Assembly: GCF_013408655.1 (NCBI RefSeq)
Contig: NZ_JACCBP010000001.1
Location: forward strand, 3,906,001-3,970,000
Direction: 5' to 3'
Length of the DNA: 64,000 bases
Source of the DNA: Pigmentiphaga litoralis
GTDB taxonomy: Bacteria > Pseudomonadota > Gammaproteobacteria > Burkholderiales > Burkholderiaceae_B
The notes under the pieces were generated by a model. The model made no database searches and had not been told where the DNA came from. It saw only the letters and a program-made list of their open reading frames with translations. Positions within the stretch are counted from its first letter, which is position 1, and every line of letters begins with the position of its first letter. The position numbers and the translations under genes were made by a program. Below are positions 38,850 through 47,044 of this stretch, in pieces.

Positions 38850-38971
38850 GGGGTTCGCCATGGCTGATGCCAAAACCCCGACGCCGGCCGTGCTCACCAC
38901 GCAACGCTTTGGTGCATATTTGCCTAGGCCGGCGTTTCAGCGTAGAGTAAAGCGAGCCTTTACTGTGATAT

Positions 38972-39430
38972 ATGTTCGATATTCTCGTCTACCTCTTCGA
39001 GAACTACTTCACGCCGGAAGCCTGTCCGGACCCGGATACGCTGGCGCGAAAACTCGCCGCTGCCGGATTCGAAGACGACGAAATCGACGATGCTCTGTCG
39101 TGGCTGTCCGGCCTCGCAGAAACCACGCATCGTTGCGTCGATCTTGCCCTTGTTCCCAGCCACAGCACCCGCATCTACGCCGATGTGGAATACCGTGCGC
39201 TGGGTTCCGAGGCGATTGGCTTTGTGAGTTTTCTCGAGTCTGCCGGCGTCCTGTCGGCCCCCCTGCGCGAGATCATCATCGACCGGGCAACTGCGCTCGT
39301 CGAATCCCCCGTACCCATCGAAAAACTCAAAATTATTGTGCTGATGGTACTGTGGAGCCAGGAAACCGAGATCGACAACCTGATCCTGGAAGAGCTGCTC
39401 GAAGACGGCAGCGCGCGCCAAATCCACTGA
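38972..39430 (+). CDS. smg: Smg family protein (DUF494)
   Basis: 152 residues, beginning MFDILVYLFENYFTPEACPDPDTLARKLAAAGFE, the classical Smg/DUF494 start. Function is unknown; it is conserved between dprA and topoisomerase genes in beta- and gammaproteobacteria. No Shine-Dalgarno is visible. A 7-bp inverted repeat (AGTAAAG/CTTTACT, 38946-38964) lies 7 bases before the ATG. Confidence 0.9.
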   Translation: MFDILVYLFENYFTPEACPDPDTLARKLAAAGFEDDEIDDALSWLSGLAETTHRCVDLALVPSHSTRIYADVEYRALGSEAIGFVSFLESAGVLSAPLREIIIDRATALVESPVPIEKLKIIVLMVLWSQETEIDNLILEELLEDGSARQIH

Positions 39431-39480
39431 TTTTCCGCACTCGCAGTCGTGCGTGGCCGGCCATGCCGAGCACCCCCGAC

Positions 39481-39510
39481 TTGCACTGCTTAAAAATCCC
39501 CCCGTATCAT
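39481..39510 (+). promoter_or_regulatory. Probable topB promoter
   Basis: TTGCAC (39481-39486) and TATCAT (39505-39510) are separated by 18 bases. The predicted start is about 45 bases before the topB ATG. Confidence 0.5.
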
Positions 39511-39562
39511 CCGGCGCTTCGACGCACTTTATTTGGCGTCGGCTCTGTTCAACTGGATTTCA

Positions 39563-42214
39563 ATGGGCAAGACACTGATCATCGCCGAGAAACCCTCGGT
39601 AGCGCTGGATATTTCGCGAGCCCTGGGCGGCTTCAAGCGCGAGGGCGAGTACTTCGAAAGCGACGAACACGTCCTTTCCTCGAGCGTCGGCCACCTGCTG
39701 ACGCTCGTCGCACCCAACGACCCGGTCAAGGGCAAGTGGAGCTTCACGCACCTGCCGGTGATTCCGCCCGAATTCGGCCTGGGTCCCGCCGACAAGCGGT
39801 CGGAAGAACGCTTGCGCCTGCTGGTGCGCCTGCTGAAACGCAAGGACGTCGATGCCGTTATCAACGCCTGCGACGCGGGACGCGAGGGAGAACTGATCTT
39901 TCGCTACATCGTCCAGTACGCCAAGACGAACAAGCCGATCCAGCGCCTGTGGCTGCAGTCCATGACGCAACAGGCAATCCGCGACGCGTTCAACGACCTG
40001 CGCAGCGACGCCATCATGCAGCCGCTCGAAGCGGCGGCACGGTCGCGCGCCGAGGCCGACTGGCTGGTCGGCATCAACGGCACGCGGGCCATGACTGCGT
40101 TCAACAGCAAGGACGGCGGCTTCTTCAAGACGCCGGTCGGCCGGGTGCAGACGCCCACGCTGGCCATCGTGGCCGAACGCGAAGAACGCATCCGCAAGTT
40201 CGTATCGCGAGATTTCTGGGAAGTCCGTGCGCAGTTTGCTGCGGCGGCGGGCACCTATGACGGCCGCTGGTTCGATCCCAAGCACACCAAAGATCCGCTG
40301 GACCCGGAAAAGCGCGACTCGCGCGTCTGGACCCAGGCTGCCGCCGACGAGATCGTGGCGGCATGCCGCGATGGCGTGGGCACGGTTACGGAAGAATCCA
40401 AGCCGTCGAGCCAGCTGTCGGGCCTGCTGTATGACCTGACCACGCTGCAGCGCGAGGCCAACTCGCGCTTCGGCTTCTCGGCCAAGACCACGCTGTCGCT
40501 GGCGCAGACGCTGTACGAACGCCACAAGGCGCTGACCTACCCGCGGACCGACTCGCGCTATCTGCCCGAAGACTATATCCAGACCGTCCAGCAGACCATG
40601 CAGACGCTGACCGAAGGCAAGCCCGCCTACGCGCAGCATGCGTCGACGATCATCAAGAATCAGTGGGTCCGGCCCAATCGCCGCATTTTCGACAACAAGA
40701 AAGTGTCGGATCACTTTGCGATCATCCCGACCCTGCAGGCTCCCCGCGAACTGAGCGAGGCCGAAGCCAAGCTGTACGACATGGTCGTCAAGCGCTTCCT
40801 GGCCGTGTTCTTCCCGGCGGCCGAATTCCTGCTGACCACCCGCATCACCGAAGTGAACACGCATCGCTTCAAGACCGAAGGCAAGGTGCTGGTGAATGCC
40901 GGCTGGATGGCCGTGTATGGCCGCGATACGGTCGGCGAAGACGCGACCCTGACGGCCGTGGCGCCCGACGAGAAGGTCAAGACGCAAAGCGTCGAGGCCG
41001 TGGGCCTGGCGACCAAGCCGCCCGCGCGCTACACCGAAGCGACGCTGCTGTCGGCCATGGAAGGCGCTGGCAAGCTGGTGGAAGACGAAGAACTGCGCGA
41101 GGCCATGTCGGCACGCGGGCTGGGCACCCCGGCCACGCGCGCGGGCATCATCGAAGGCCTGATCAACGAGGTGTACCTGCGCCGCGAAGGCCGCGAACTG
41201 GTGCCGACCGCCAAGGCGCGCCAGCTGATGACGCTGCTGTCGGGCCTGGACGTGGACGAACTGACGTCGCCGGAACTGACGGGCGAGTGGGAACACAAGC
41301 TCAGCCAGATCGAACAGGGTGCACTCGCACGCGAAGCCTTCATGCAGGAAATCGCGCGGATGACGGAAGTGATCGTCAAGCGCGCGAAGGAATACGACCG
41401 CGATACGGTGCCCGGCGACTACGCGACCCTGACCACGCCCTGCCCCAAATGCAGCAAGGTGGTGAAGGAAAACTATCGCCGCTATGCGTGCACGGCGTGC
41501 GACTTTTCGATCGGCAAGCATCCCGGCGGCCGCACTTTCGAGCAATCGGAAGTGGAAGAATTGCTGGCCAAGAAAGAGATCGGCCCGCTCAACGGATTCA
41601 TCAGCAAGATGGGCCGGCCCTTCTCGGCCATCTTGCGCATCACCGACGAGTTCAAGCTGGAATTCGACTTTGGCCAGGCCGATGACGAAGCGGCAGAAGC
41701 CATCGACTTTTCCGGCCACACGCCGGTCGGCCCGTGCCCGAAGTGCTCGAACCGGGTGTTCGAATGGGGCATGAGCTACCTGTGCGAAAAGTCGGTGGGG
41801 CCGGAACGCAGCTGCGACTTCAAGTCGGGCAAGGTGATCCTGCAGCAAGACATTTCGACCGAACAGATGGGCAAGTTGCTGAACGAAGGCCGTACGGATC
41901 TGCTGCAGAATTTCGTGTCCAGCCGCACCAACCGCAAGTTCAAGGCGTTCCTGACGCGCGGTCCGGACGGCAAGGTGGGCTTCGAGTTCGAGCCGCGTCC
42001 GGCCAAGCCGGGCAAGGCCCCGGCCAAGACGGCGAATGGTGAGGCCGCCGAGGCCGGCACGGGCCGGGCACCCGCCAAGAAGGCTCCTGCAAAGAAGGCA
42101 GCAACCAAGAAGACGGCAGTGAAGAAGACTGCCGTCAAAAAGGCCGCTGCCAAGAAGGCGCCCGCGAAAAAGGCCGCGGCCAAGAAAGCGGCGGTAAAGA
42201 AGGCTGCTGCATAA
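39563..42214 (+). CDS. topB: DNA topoisomerase III (type IA) with lysine-rich tail
   Basis: 883 residues. The TOPRIM domain begins MGKTLIIAEKPSVALDI and has DAGREGELI. The catalytic tyrosine is in TYPRTDSRYLPEDY. Two cysteine clusters near the C-terminus (CPKCSKVVKENYRRYACTAC and CPKCSNRVFEWGMSYLC) resemble topoisomerase zinc fingers. The last ~50 residues are AKKAPAKKAA-type repeats like eukaryotic histone H1 and bacterial H1-like proteins. The ATG at 39563 matches the family N-terminus; ten in-frame upstream codons were discarded. It relaxes and decatenates negatively supercoiled DNA. Confidence 0.95.
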   Translation: MGKTLIIAEKPSVALDISRALGGFKREGEYFESDEHVLSSSVGHLLTLVAPNDPVKGKWSFTHLPVIPPEFGLGPADKRSEERLRLLVRLLKRKDVDAVINACDAGREGELIFRYIVQYAKTNKPIQRLWLQSMTQQAIRDAFNDLRSDAIMQPLEAAARSRAEADWLVGINGTRAMTAFNSKDGGFFKTPVGRVQTPTLAIVAEREERIRKFVSRDFWEVRAQFAAAAGTYDGRWFDPKHTKDPLDPEKRDSRVWTQAAADEIVAACRDGVGTVTEESKPSSQLSGLLYDLTTLQREANSRFGFSAKTTLSLAQTLYERHKALTYPRTDSRYLPEDYIQTVQQTMQTLTEGKPAYAQHASTIIKNQWVRPNRRIFDNKKVSDHFAIIPTLQAPRELSEAEAKLYDMVVKRFLAVFFPAAEFLLTTRITEVNTHRFKTEGKVLVNAGWMAVYGRDTVGEDATLTAVAPDEKVKTQSVEAVGLATKPPARYTEATLLSAMEGAGKLVEDEELREAMSARGLGTPATRAGIIEGLINEVYLRREGRELVPTAKARQLMTLLSGLDVDELTSPELTGEWEHKLSQIEQGALAREAFMQEIARMTEVIVKRAKEYDRDTVPGDYATLTTPCPKCSKVVKENYRRYACTACDFSIGKHPGGRTFEQSEVEELLAKKEIGPLNGFISKMGRPFSAILRITDEFKLEFDFGQADDEAAEAIDFSGHTPVGPCPKCSNRVFEWGMSYLCEKSVGPERSCDFKSGKVILQQDISTEQMGKLLNEGRTDLLQNFVSSRTNRKFKAFLTRGPDGKVGFEFEPRPAKPGKAPAKTANGEAAEAGTGRAPAKKAPAKKAATKKTAVKKTAVKKAAAKKAPAKKAAAKKAAVKKAAA

Positions 42215-42306
42215 GGGAATGCAGGTCCGACTGGATGCAGGCCCGAAGGGCTGCAGGTCCGAGGCGGTCGCCGTCCCGGACCTCGATCCTCATCCGGCAG
42301 ATGTCG

Positions 42307-42335
42307 AAAGCCCATGCAAATGCATGGGCTTTTTT
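42307..42335 (+). terminator. Rho-independent terminator of topB
   Basis: AAAGCCCATGCA (42307-42318), loop AA, TGCATGGGCTTT and a six-T run ending near 42335 make an excellent intrinsic terminator about 95 bases after the topB stop. Confidence 0.9.
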
Positions 42336-42691
42336 CTTGATCAGCCGCTGGATATGGCGCGACGCGTCCCGTGCAATCGCGCACAGGACCCTGCGGCTTC
42401 GTTCACGCGGCCAACCGTAATGCAGAGCAGGATCGCGGCTATTGCAGAGCACGACGCTAAGCGCTCTAACCATCAGCAACACATCCCCCTGCTCTCCTTA
42501 CAACCCAGACGCGTCTTGCGCGGCTGCGCACCACAGTCCAAGCTGAATGCCCGGGGTAGACTCAATGCGCTCTTGCGCGCCCGTTGCCTGCAGCATCGTT
42601 CCACCCCGATTGTTCCGCCGCACGATGTACCCGCGCGCCGTCCTGCGCGGGTGTTCACCCCGCGTCTCTTTCCGTCACCCACGAGGTCAGC
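42336..42691. other. Gene-free stretch before the small envelope protein pair
   Basis: No coding region or RNA gene is recognised here. The only structure seen is a 7-bp hairpin, CCCGCGC (42630-42636) with GCGCGGG (42645-42651), in the leader of the next gene. A promoter for that gene should lie here but no convincing -35/-10 pair was found. Confidence 0.4.
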
Positions 42692-43270
42692 ATGTCGTTC
42701 AATGCACCCCCCATCACCGCCCGGCTGGCGAATCGCACTGCCGACGCCCGCCGCCTTCCATCGGTCCCGCTGCTTGCCCTGACATTGATCGCCGCGCTGT
42801 CGACCAGCGCCTGCAGTTCGCTGTTCCATGAAGGCGCGTCGACGGCAGCCGGTATCGGCGGCGCCGCGATTGCATCGCAGGTCACGACCAACGCCACGGT
42901 GGCATCGGGCATCGGCCTGGGTGTGCTGGCCGCGGCCGAAGCGGGCGTGAAGCACATCGAAAAACGGTATCACCGCAATCAGCAGGACCGCATCGCGCAA
43001 GTCGCGGGCAACCTGGCGGTGGGCCAGGTGGCGCAGTGGGAGAGCTATCACAAGCTGGAGATCGAGCCGAACGTGCGCGGCCGCGTGACCGTCAACCGCG
43101 AGATGGGATCGGGCGCGCTGACGTGCAAGGAAATCGTCTTTTCCGTGGATGACGTGAAAGAGGAAGTGCCCCGCAGCGGCTTCTATGTGGCGACCATCTG
43201 CCGCGACGTGAACGCGTGGAAATGGGCGTCGGCGGAACCGGCGACGCAGCGTTGGGGAGCCCTGCAGTGA
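42692..43270 (+). CDS. Putative envelope lipoprotein, first of a paralogous pair
   Basis: 192 residues from an ATG with GAGG 5 bases upstream. After a basic N-terminus comes a hydrophobic segment, VPLLALTLIAALSTSAC, which may be a lipoprotein signal (the -3 residue is atypical). A glycine/alanine-rich stretch (AGIGGAAIASQ) follows, then a soluble domain with two cysteines (LTCKEIVFSV, VATICRDV). The end WKWASAEPATQRWGALQ is mirrored in the next gene. The function is unknown. Confidence 0.75.
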   Translation: MSFNAPPITARLANRTADARRLPSVPLLALTLIAALSTSACSSLFHEGASTAAGIGGAAIASQVTTNATVASGIGLGVLAAAEAGVKHIEKRYHRNQQDRIAQVAGNLAVGQVAQWESYHKLEIEPNVRGRVTVNREMGSGALTCKEIVFSVDDVKEEVPRSGFYVATICRDVNAWKWASAEPATQRWGALQ

Positions 43271-43815
43271 TCCCCGCCGTATCGCGCATCGGACAGGCAC
43301 CCCACCGCCGCTGGTTGCGGGTTGCGGTCATGACCGCATCGATGTCGACCGTGGCGGCGGTGATGAGCGGCTGCGGATCGATCGGCGGCTTTACCGGCGC
43401 GGCAGCGGGCATCATGACCGGCGCGGCGACGGGCAACCCGGCCATCGGTATCGGCGTTGGCGTGGCCGTGCGGTCCGCGACCGATGCCGGCGTGGCCAAG
43501 GTATTCCGCGACATGCAGCGCGCCGAACAGGACCAGGTGGCGCAGGCGGCCGGCCAGATGGCCGTGGGCGAAAGCCGGCTGTGGTCGGTGCATCACCGTC
43601 TGTCCTACAACGACGCACGGGGCGAGGTCACGGTCTTGCGCAATATCGACAATGCCCTGGCGCCGTGCAAGGAAGTGGCCGTGTCGGTGGAAGGCGGCAA
43701 GAAGGATGCGATCACGTGGCAGTGGTTCACGACGCAAGTCTGCCAACATTCCAGCGGCGCGTGGCAGTGGGCCGCCGCCGAACCGGCCGTGGAACGGTGG
43801 GGAGTGCTGCACTGA
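43267..43815 (+). CDS. Putative envelope lipoprotein, second of a paralogous pair
   Basis: 182 residues from a GTG that overlaps the previous stop (GTGA), with GGGGAG 7 bases upstream. The signal segment ends VAAVMSGCGS, a possible lipobox. The body parallels the upstream protein: a glycine-rich membrane-like stretch, QDQVAQAAGQMAVGESRLWSVHHRL, cysteines in APCKEVAVSV and TTQVCQ, and the end WQWAAAEPAVERWGVLH. The pair clearly arose by duplication and is co-translated. Confidence 0.75.
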   Translation: MIPAVSRIGQAPHRRWLRVAVMTASMSTVAAVMSGCGSIGGFTGAAAGIMTGAATGNPAIGIGVGVAVRSATDAGVAKVFRDMQRAEQDQVAQAAGQMAVGESRLWSVHHRLSYNDARGEVTVLRNIDNALAPCKEVAVSVEGGKKDAITWQWFTTQVCQHSSGAWQWAAAEPAVERWGVLH

Positions 43816-44008
43816 TCGCGTGGCCCTGGGCGCGCTGCACTAACCGCGCGGCCTTGGCAGCGTTGCCTGATCCCTGTTTACTGTAACCCCGCTGACTGCG
43901 CAGGCAGCCTGCCATGCGACAATCCGCGGACCCGCCGCACCGATCGATCATCGTGCGGCCGGGGTTTGCACCCTTTCGTCCTTCAGCGCTTTTTATCTTG
44001 ATGCGTCA

Positions 44009-44572
44009 ATGACAAGCCAGCCCGCTCCTTCTTCCCGCCAGCCGTCCGCCGAGATGCCGGATGACGACACCCCTGACGCCAACGATACCTTCGACGCGAT
44101 GGGGATTCCGCCCAAGCCCTGGCATGTGGTCAAGCGTTCCCGCATCCACGGCAATGGCATCTATGCCAAACGCAAGATCCCGGCAGGCGTGCGGATCATG
44201 GAATACATCGGCGAGCTGATCAGCAGCGCCGAGGCGGACCGCCGTCATCCGGTGAATCCGGACGATCCTTTCCATACCTTCTTTTTTGCGCTGGGCAACG
44301 GCAAGGTGATCGATGGCAGCCAGGGCGGCAATGACGCCCGCTGGATCAATCATTCGTGCGAGCCCAATTGCGAGACGGAAGAGACCGATGACGGCCGCAT
44401 TTTCGTGGTGTCCTTGCAGCCGATTCCGCGTGGCGAAGAACTGTTCTACGACTACGGCCTGGTGATCGACGCGCGCTATACGCAGAAGCTCAAGGACGAG
44501 TACAAGTGCCTGTGCGGATCGGCGCACTGCCGCGGCACGATGCTGGCACCCAAGGCGCGCAAACGAAAATGA
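44009..44572 (+). CDS. SET-domain protein lysine methyltransferase-like protein
   Basis: 187 residues. A disordered acidic N-terminus (1-36) precedes a compact SET domain: RSRIHGNGIYAKRKIPAG (43-60), the SAM-site motif NHSCEPNC (114-121), and GEELFYDYG (142-150). A post-SET cysteine cluster follows (CLCG at 167-170 and C174). All key SET residues are present, so SAM-dependent lysine methylation is plausible. The substrate is unknown; histone-H1-like lysine-rich proteins are candidates, as reported for a chlamydial SET protein. SET proteins are sporadic in bacteria. Confidence 0.85.
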   Translation: MTSQPAPSSRQPSAEMPDDDTPDANDTFDAMGIPPKPWHVVKRSRIHGNGIYAKRKIPAGVRIMEYIGELISSAEADRRHPVNPDDPFHTFFFALGNGKVIDGSQGGNDARWINHSCEPNCETEETDDGRIFVVSLQPIPRGEELFYDYGLVIDARYTQKLKDEYKCLCGSAHCRGTMLAPKARKRK

Positions 44573-44574
44573 CA

Positions 44575-44689
44575 TCAGTGCACTGACGGATGAGGTCAGT
44601 GCACTGCGGGATAATCAACGTGCACTGACGATCACATCAGTGCACTGACGGATATTGCAGGTGCACTGACTATCCATTCAGTGCACTGA
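44575..44689. repeat. Six phased copies of a 12-bp palindrome TCAGTGCACTGA
   Basis: Copies start at 44575, 44596, 44617, 44637, 44658 and 44678, i.e. 21, 21, 20, 21 and 20 bp apart. Copies 1, 4 and 6 are the perfect palindrome TCAGTGCACTGA; copies 2 (last base C), 3 (AACGTGCACTGA) and 5 (CAGGTGCACTGA) are degenerate at one end. Bases after the core often read CGGAT. The array fills the gap between the convergent SET and glycine-zipper genes. The spacing of two helical turns places all dyads on one DNA face, as expected for a multi-site protein-binding array. Confidence 0.9.
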
Positions 44690-44710
44690 CAAGCTTCCCC
44701 GCCACACGCC

Positions 44711-45451
44711 TTAACCGGCGTCGTTCACCCGGACCGACTGCATGCCGGACTCGACGTTGCGCGAGCTGACGCGGCCATTGATCACACGCACCGGATCGCC
44801 TTCGCGCCAGTTGTAGGGCGAGGCGCTGCGGAAGGTGCGCGTGGTGCCGTTGTCCATGCGGACCGTCATCTGATAGCTGGTCGTGCTGCGCACGTGCTTT
44901 TCGACTTCATGACCCGCCAGCGCGCCACCGGCCGCGCCCAGCAACGTCAGTGCCGTCCGGCCATTGCCGCCGCCGAACTGATTGCCGACCAGGCCGCCGA
45001 CGACACCGCCGCCAACTGCCCCCACACCACTGCCCTGGCCTTCGACCTTGACGGCACGTACGCTGGTGACGACACCGCAATCCGAGCAGCGATTCACGGC
45101 GGCAAGCCGTTGTGGCGCGGGCTCTGGGGCGCGCTCGACCGGTGCGCGTTCGACTGCACGTTCAACAGGCTCGGCGCTGCGCACCGGCGCCATGGCGGTC
45201 GTCGTGGGGCCCTTGCCAAAACGGCTGGCAACCGTGTCGGCTTCCAGCTCGCGCGCATCGGCGCTGAGTTGGCTTTCCGGTCCGGACTTGGCCATCGGAG
45301 AGGGCAGGACGCCTGTCATGACGGCGACGGCTACGCCTGACATGATGATGAGACACACGGCTGCCGCAGCGATCAGCGGATGCAGCGACGCGGCGCCGCG
45401 CTCGCGCCTGATCACTGGAAATGGGGCGCCAATGCGTTTGAATGGGGACAT
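44711..45451 (-). CDS. Glycine-zipper 2TM domain protein
   Basis: 246 residues with GGAG 7 bases before the ATG. An N-terminal membrane anchor (HPLIAAAAVCLIIMSGVAVAVM) is followed by a proline/arginine/glutamate linker (ERAVERAPVERAPEPAP), a CSDCGVV motif and a glycine zipper (GVGAVGGGVVGGLVGNQFGGGNGRTALTLLGAAGGALAGHEVE) similar to SlyB/Rick_17kDa_Anti proteins. Such proteins sit in the envelope and can bind lipids or brace the outer membrane. The specific role is unknown. Confidence 0.82.
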   Translation of the reverse strand: MSPFKRIGAPFPVIRRERGAASLHPLIAAAAVCLIIMSGVAVAVMTGVLPSPMAKSGPESQLSADARELEADTVASRFGKGPTTTAMAPVRSAEPVERAVERAPVERAPEPAPQRLAAVNRCSDCGVVTSVRAVKVEGQGSGVGAVGGGVVGGLVGNQFGGGNGRTALTLLGAAGGALAGHEVEKHVRSTTSYQMTVRMDNGTTRTFRSASPYNWREGDPVRVINGRVSSRNVESGMQSVRVNDAG

Positions 45452-45606
45452 GATGAGGCTCCACACGTAAGATTCACGTAAGGTACATCCAAGCCTGTTC
45501 CAAGGCTGTTTCCGGCGTGCACAAGCTCAGCAGGTTTGTGTTTCGAGCATGTCGAAATGTGACGGGCTGTTGCGCGGGTGCCGCGTAGAGGGCTCAGAAT
45601 AGGGGC

Positions 45607-45849
45607 ATGCACATGACCTTGAACGACATCGAACAAGCCATCAACTTCTGGCGGCAACGTCATCCGTCGACGGGCGAAGAGCAGCGCCTGTGCGCCGAAG
45701 CCAACGCACTGGCGACGCCGTATGCGCAGATGATCATGGCGCATCAGCGCGAGATCGACCTGGAAACCTTGCCGAAAACGGCGCAGCGCGCGCTGGCCGT
45801 CTGGTTCGAGCACCGGACGCGGCAGGCGCAACAGCAGGCACAGCAGTAG
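45607..45849 (+). CDS. DUF3717 family small protein
   Basis: 80 residues, MHMTLNDIEQAINFWRQRHPSTG followed by CAEANALATPYAQMI, the typical DUF3717 pattern known from betaproteobacteria. It is soluble with a glutamine-rich C-terminus (AQQQAQQ). Function is unknown. It stands alone between the glycine-zipper and NUDIX genes. Confidence 0.8.
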   Translation: MHMTLNDIEQAINFWRQRHPSTGEEQRLCAEANALATPYAQMIMAHQREIDLETLPKTAQRALAVWFEHRTRQAQQQAQQ

Positions 45850-45970
45850 GAAGGATCAACGGGCAGACTGGTGCCCCGCGATCCATGCCGTCGCCGTAGT
45901 CATACCGCCATGATGCGATCGCCAATTTGCGGGGCATGTGATCGGCGATCAGGCGGCATGGACTCCACAG

Positions 45971-46831
45971 TCAGCGCGGCAAGGCCAGGCGCCGCAATGC
46001 ATCGCGTTCGACGCCGGTCTGGATCCCACGCGCGTCCAGGCTCAACAGCAAGGACAGGGACGCTTCAAGCGTGAAGGCGCCGTCGGCCAGCAGGCCCAGC
46101 ACTTCCTTGACTGGCGCAGCCCGGATCGCGATGACTTCGCCGTCCTGGTTTTCTGGCTGCGCGTCCTTGTCGAGCACACAATCGACCACCGTCACGATCT
46201 CGACCTGGTAGCCCTCGGGCAAGACGCGTTCAACCCGGAACTGGCCTACGCGGTGGCTGTTGGCGAGGGCCGACGCATGCAGTCCGGCTTCTTCCCAGCT
46301 CTCGCGTTCCAGCGCAAATTCCGGCGTTTCCCCCGCACTGATCAGTCCGCCCACCAGGGTGTCCCACATGCCGGGGTCGGTGTTCTTGGTCAGCGCGCGC
46401 TGCGCGATCCACAGGTCGCCGTCGGGCGTCCAGGCGTCCAGGTGCACGGCATGCGTCGCGATGCCCAATGGACGCACGGCGGCCCGTTCGATCACGCCAC
46501 GCACCTCCCCCTTGTCGTCCACCACATCGAGCAGTTCGTTGCGCCAGCCGGTCAGGCGGCCGGCCGCATACAGGGTCTTGGCCACGCGTTCCATCAGTGC
46601 ACTGACGGTTGCGGTGGGCCAGCCCAAGGCGCCCACCAGTTGCGCCTGCGAGGGCAGAAAGTGCAGCGTGGTGGGGTCCAGCGCAAAGTCGGCGGACAGG
46701 TCGGTCAGCAGTGCGGGAACGTCGGCCGCGACCCAGCCGCAGGCGCGGCCGGCGATGCGCAGTTCAAGGGAAGTCGATGGGACAGGCACCCGGGCCCGGT
46801 CAAGAAGAAAATCCAGCACGCTGTTTGGCAC
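45971..46831 (-). CDS. NUDIX hydrolase with DUF4743-type N-terminus
   Basis: 286 residues. The Nudix box occupies 162-184 (GLISAGE, then LERESWEEAGL) with all catalytic glutamates. The N-terminal ~120 residues match the DUF4743 region of thiamine pyrophosphokinase-related Nudix proteins, including AAGRLTGWRNELLDVVDDKGEV. It probably hydrolyses a nucleoside-diphosphate-linked compound. Codons for TVSALM coincide with a perfect copy of the TCAGTGCACTGA palindrome at 46594-46605. Confidence 0.85.
   Translation of the reverse strand: MPNSVLDFLLDRARVPVPSTSLELRIAGRACGWVAADVPALLTDLSADFALDPTTLHFLPSQAQLVGALGWPTATVSALMERVAKTLYAAGRLTGWRNELLDVVDDKGEVRGVIERAAVRPLGIATHAVHLDAWTPDGDLWIAQRALTKNTDPGMWDTLVGGLISAGETPEFALERESWEEAGLHASALANSHRVGQFRVERVLPEGYQVEIVTVVDCVLDKDAQPENQDGEVIAIRAAPVKEVLGLLADGAFTLEASLSLLLSLDARGIQTGVERDALRRLALPR
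46594..46605. repeat. Seventh copy of the TCAGTGCACTGA palindrome, inside the NUDIX gene
   Basis: TCAGTGCACTGACGG here equals the first 15 bases of array units 1 and 4, and 19 of 21 bases match unit 1. It lies about 1.9 kb from the array, in coding sequence. Confidence 0.8.
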
Positions 46832-46978
46832 CTCATGAGTTGAGTGAGATTGTGCCGCAAAGGGCGATGCGGGGGTCTGTCCAAACGTAATGGCAGCGGG
46901 GGGGGCGTCCTGTCAGGGCGGCACGGATAGTCGGCCCCGCAGATCAGAATGGCGACGATGCAGGGGCGCGCCGCGCCG

Positions 46979-47041
<63 letters not shown>

Positions 47042-47044
47042 CCA

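Noticed and set aside
39560..41848. 762-codon open frame antisense to topB
   Set aside because: Composition is R/Q/H/G-rich without family features; it mirrors the codon periodicity of topB in a high-GC genome.
43816..44008. Terminator or RNA gene between the lipoprotein pair and the SET gene
   Set aside because: A GCCGCAC...GTGCGGC hairpin exists, but it is not followed by a T run and shows no further RNA features.
44575..44689. CRISPR array
   Set aside because: Repeats are 12 bp with only 8-9 bp between them, and no cas genes are present.
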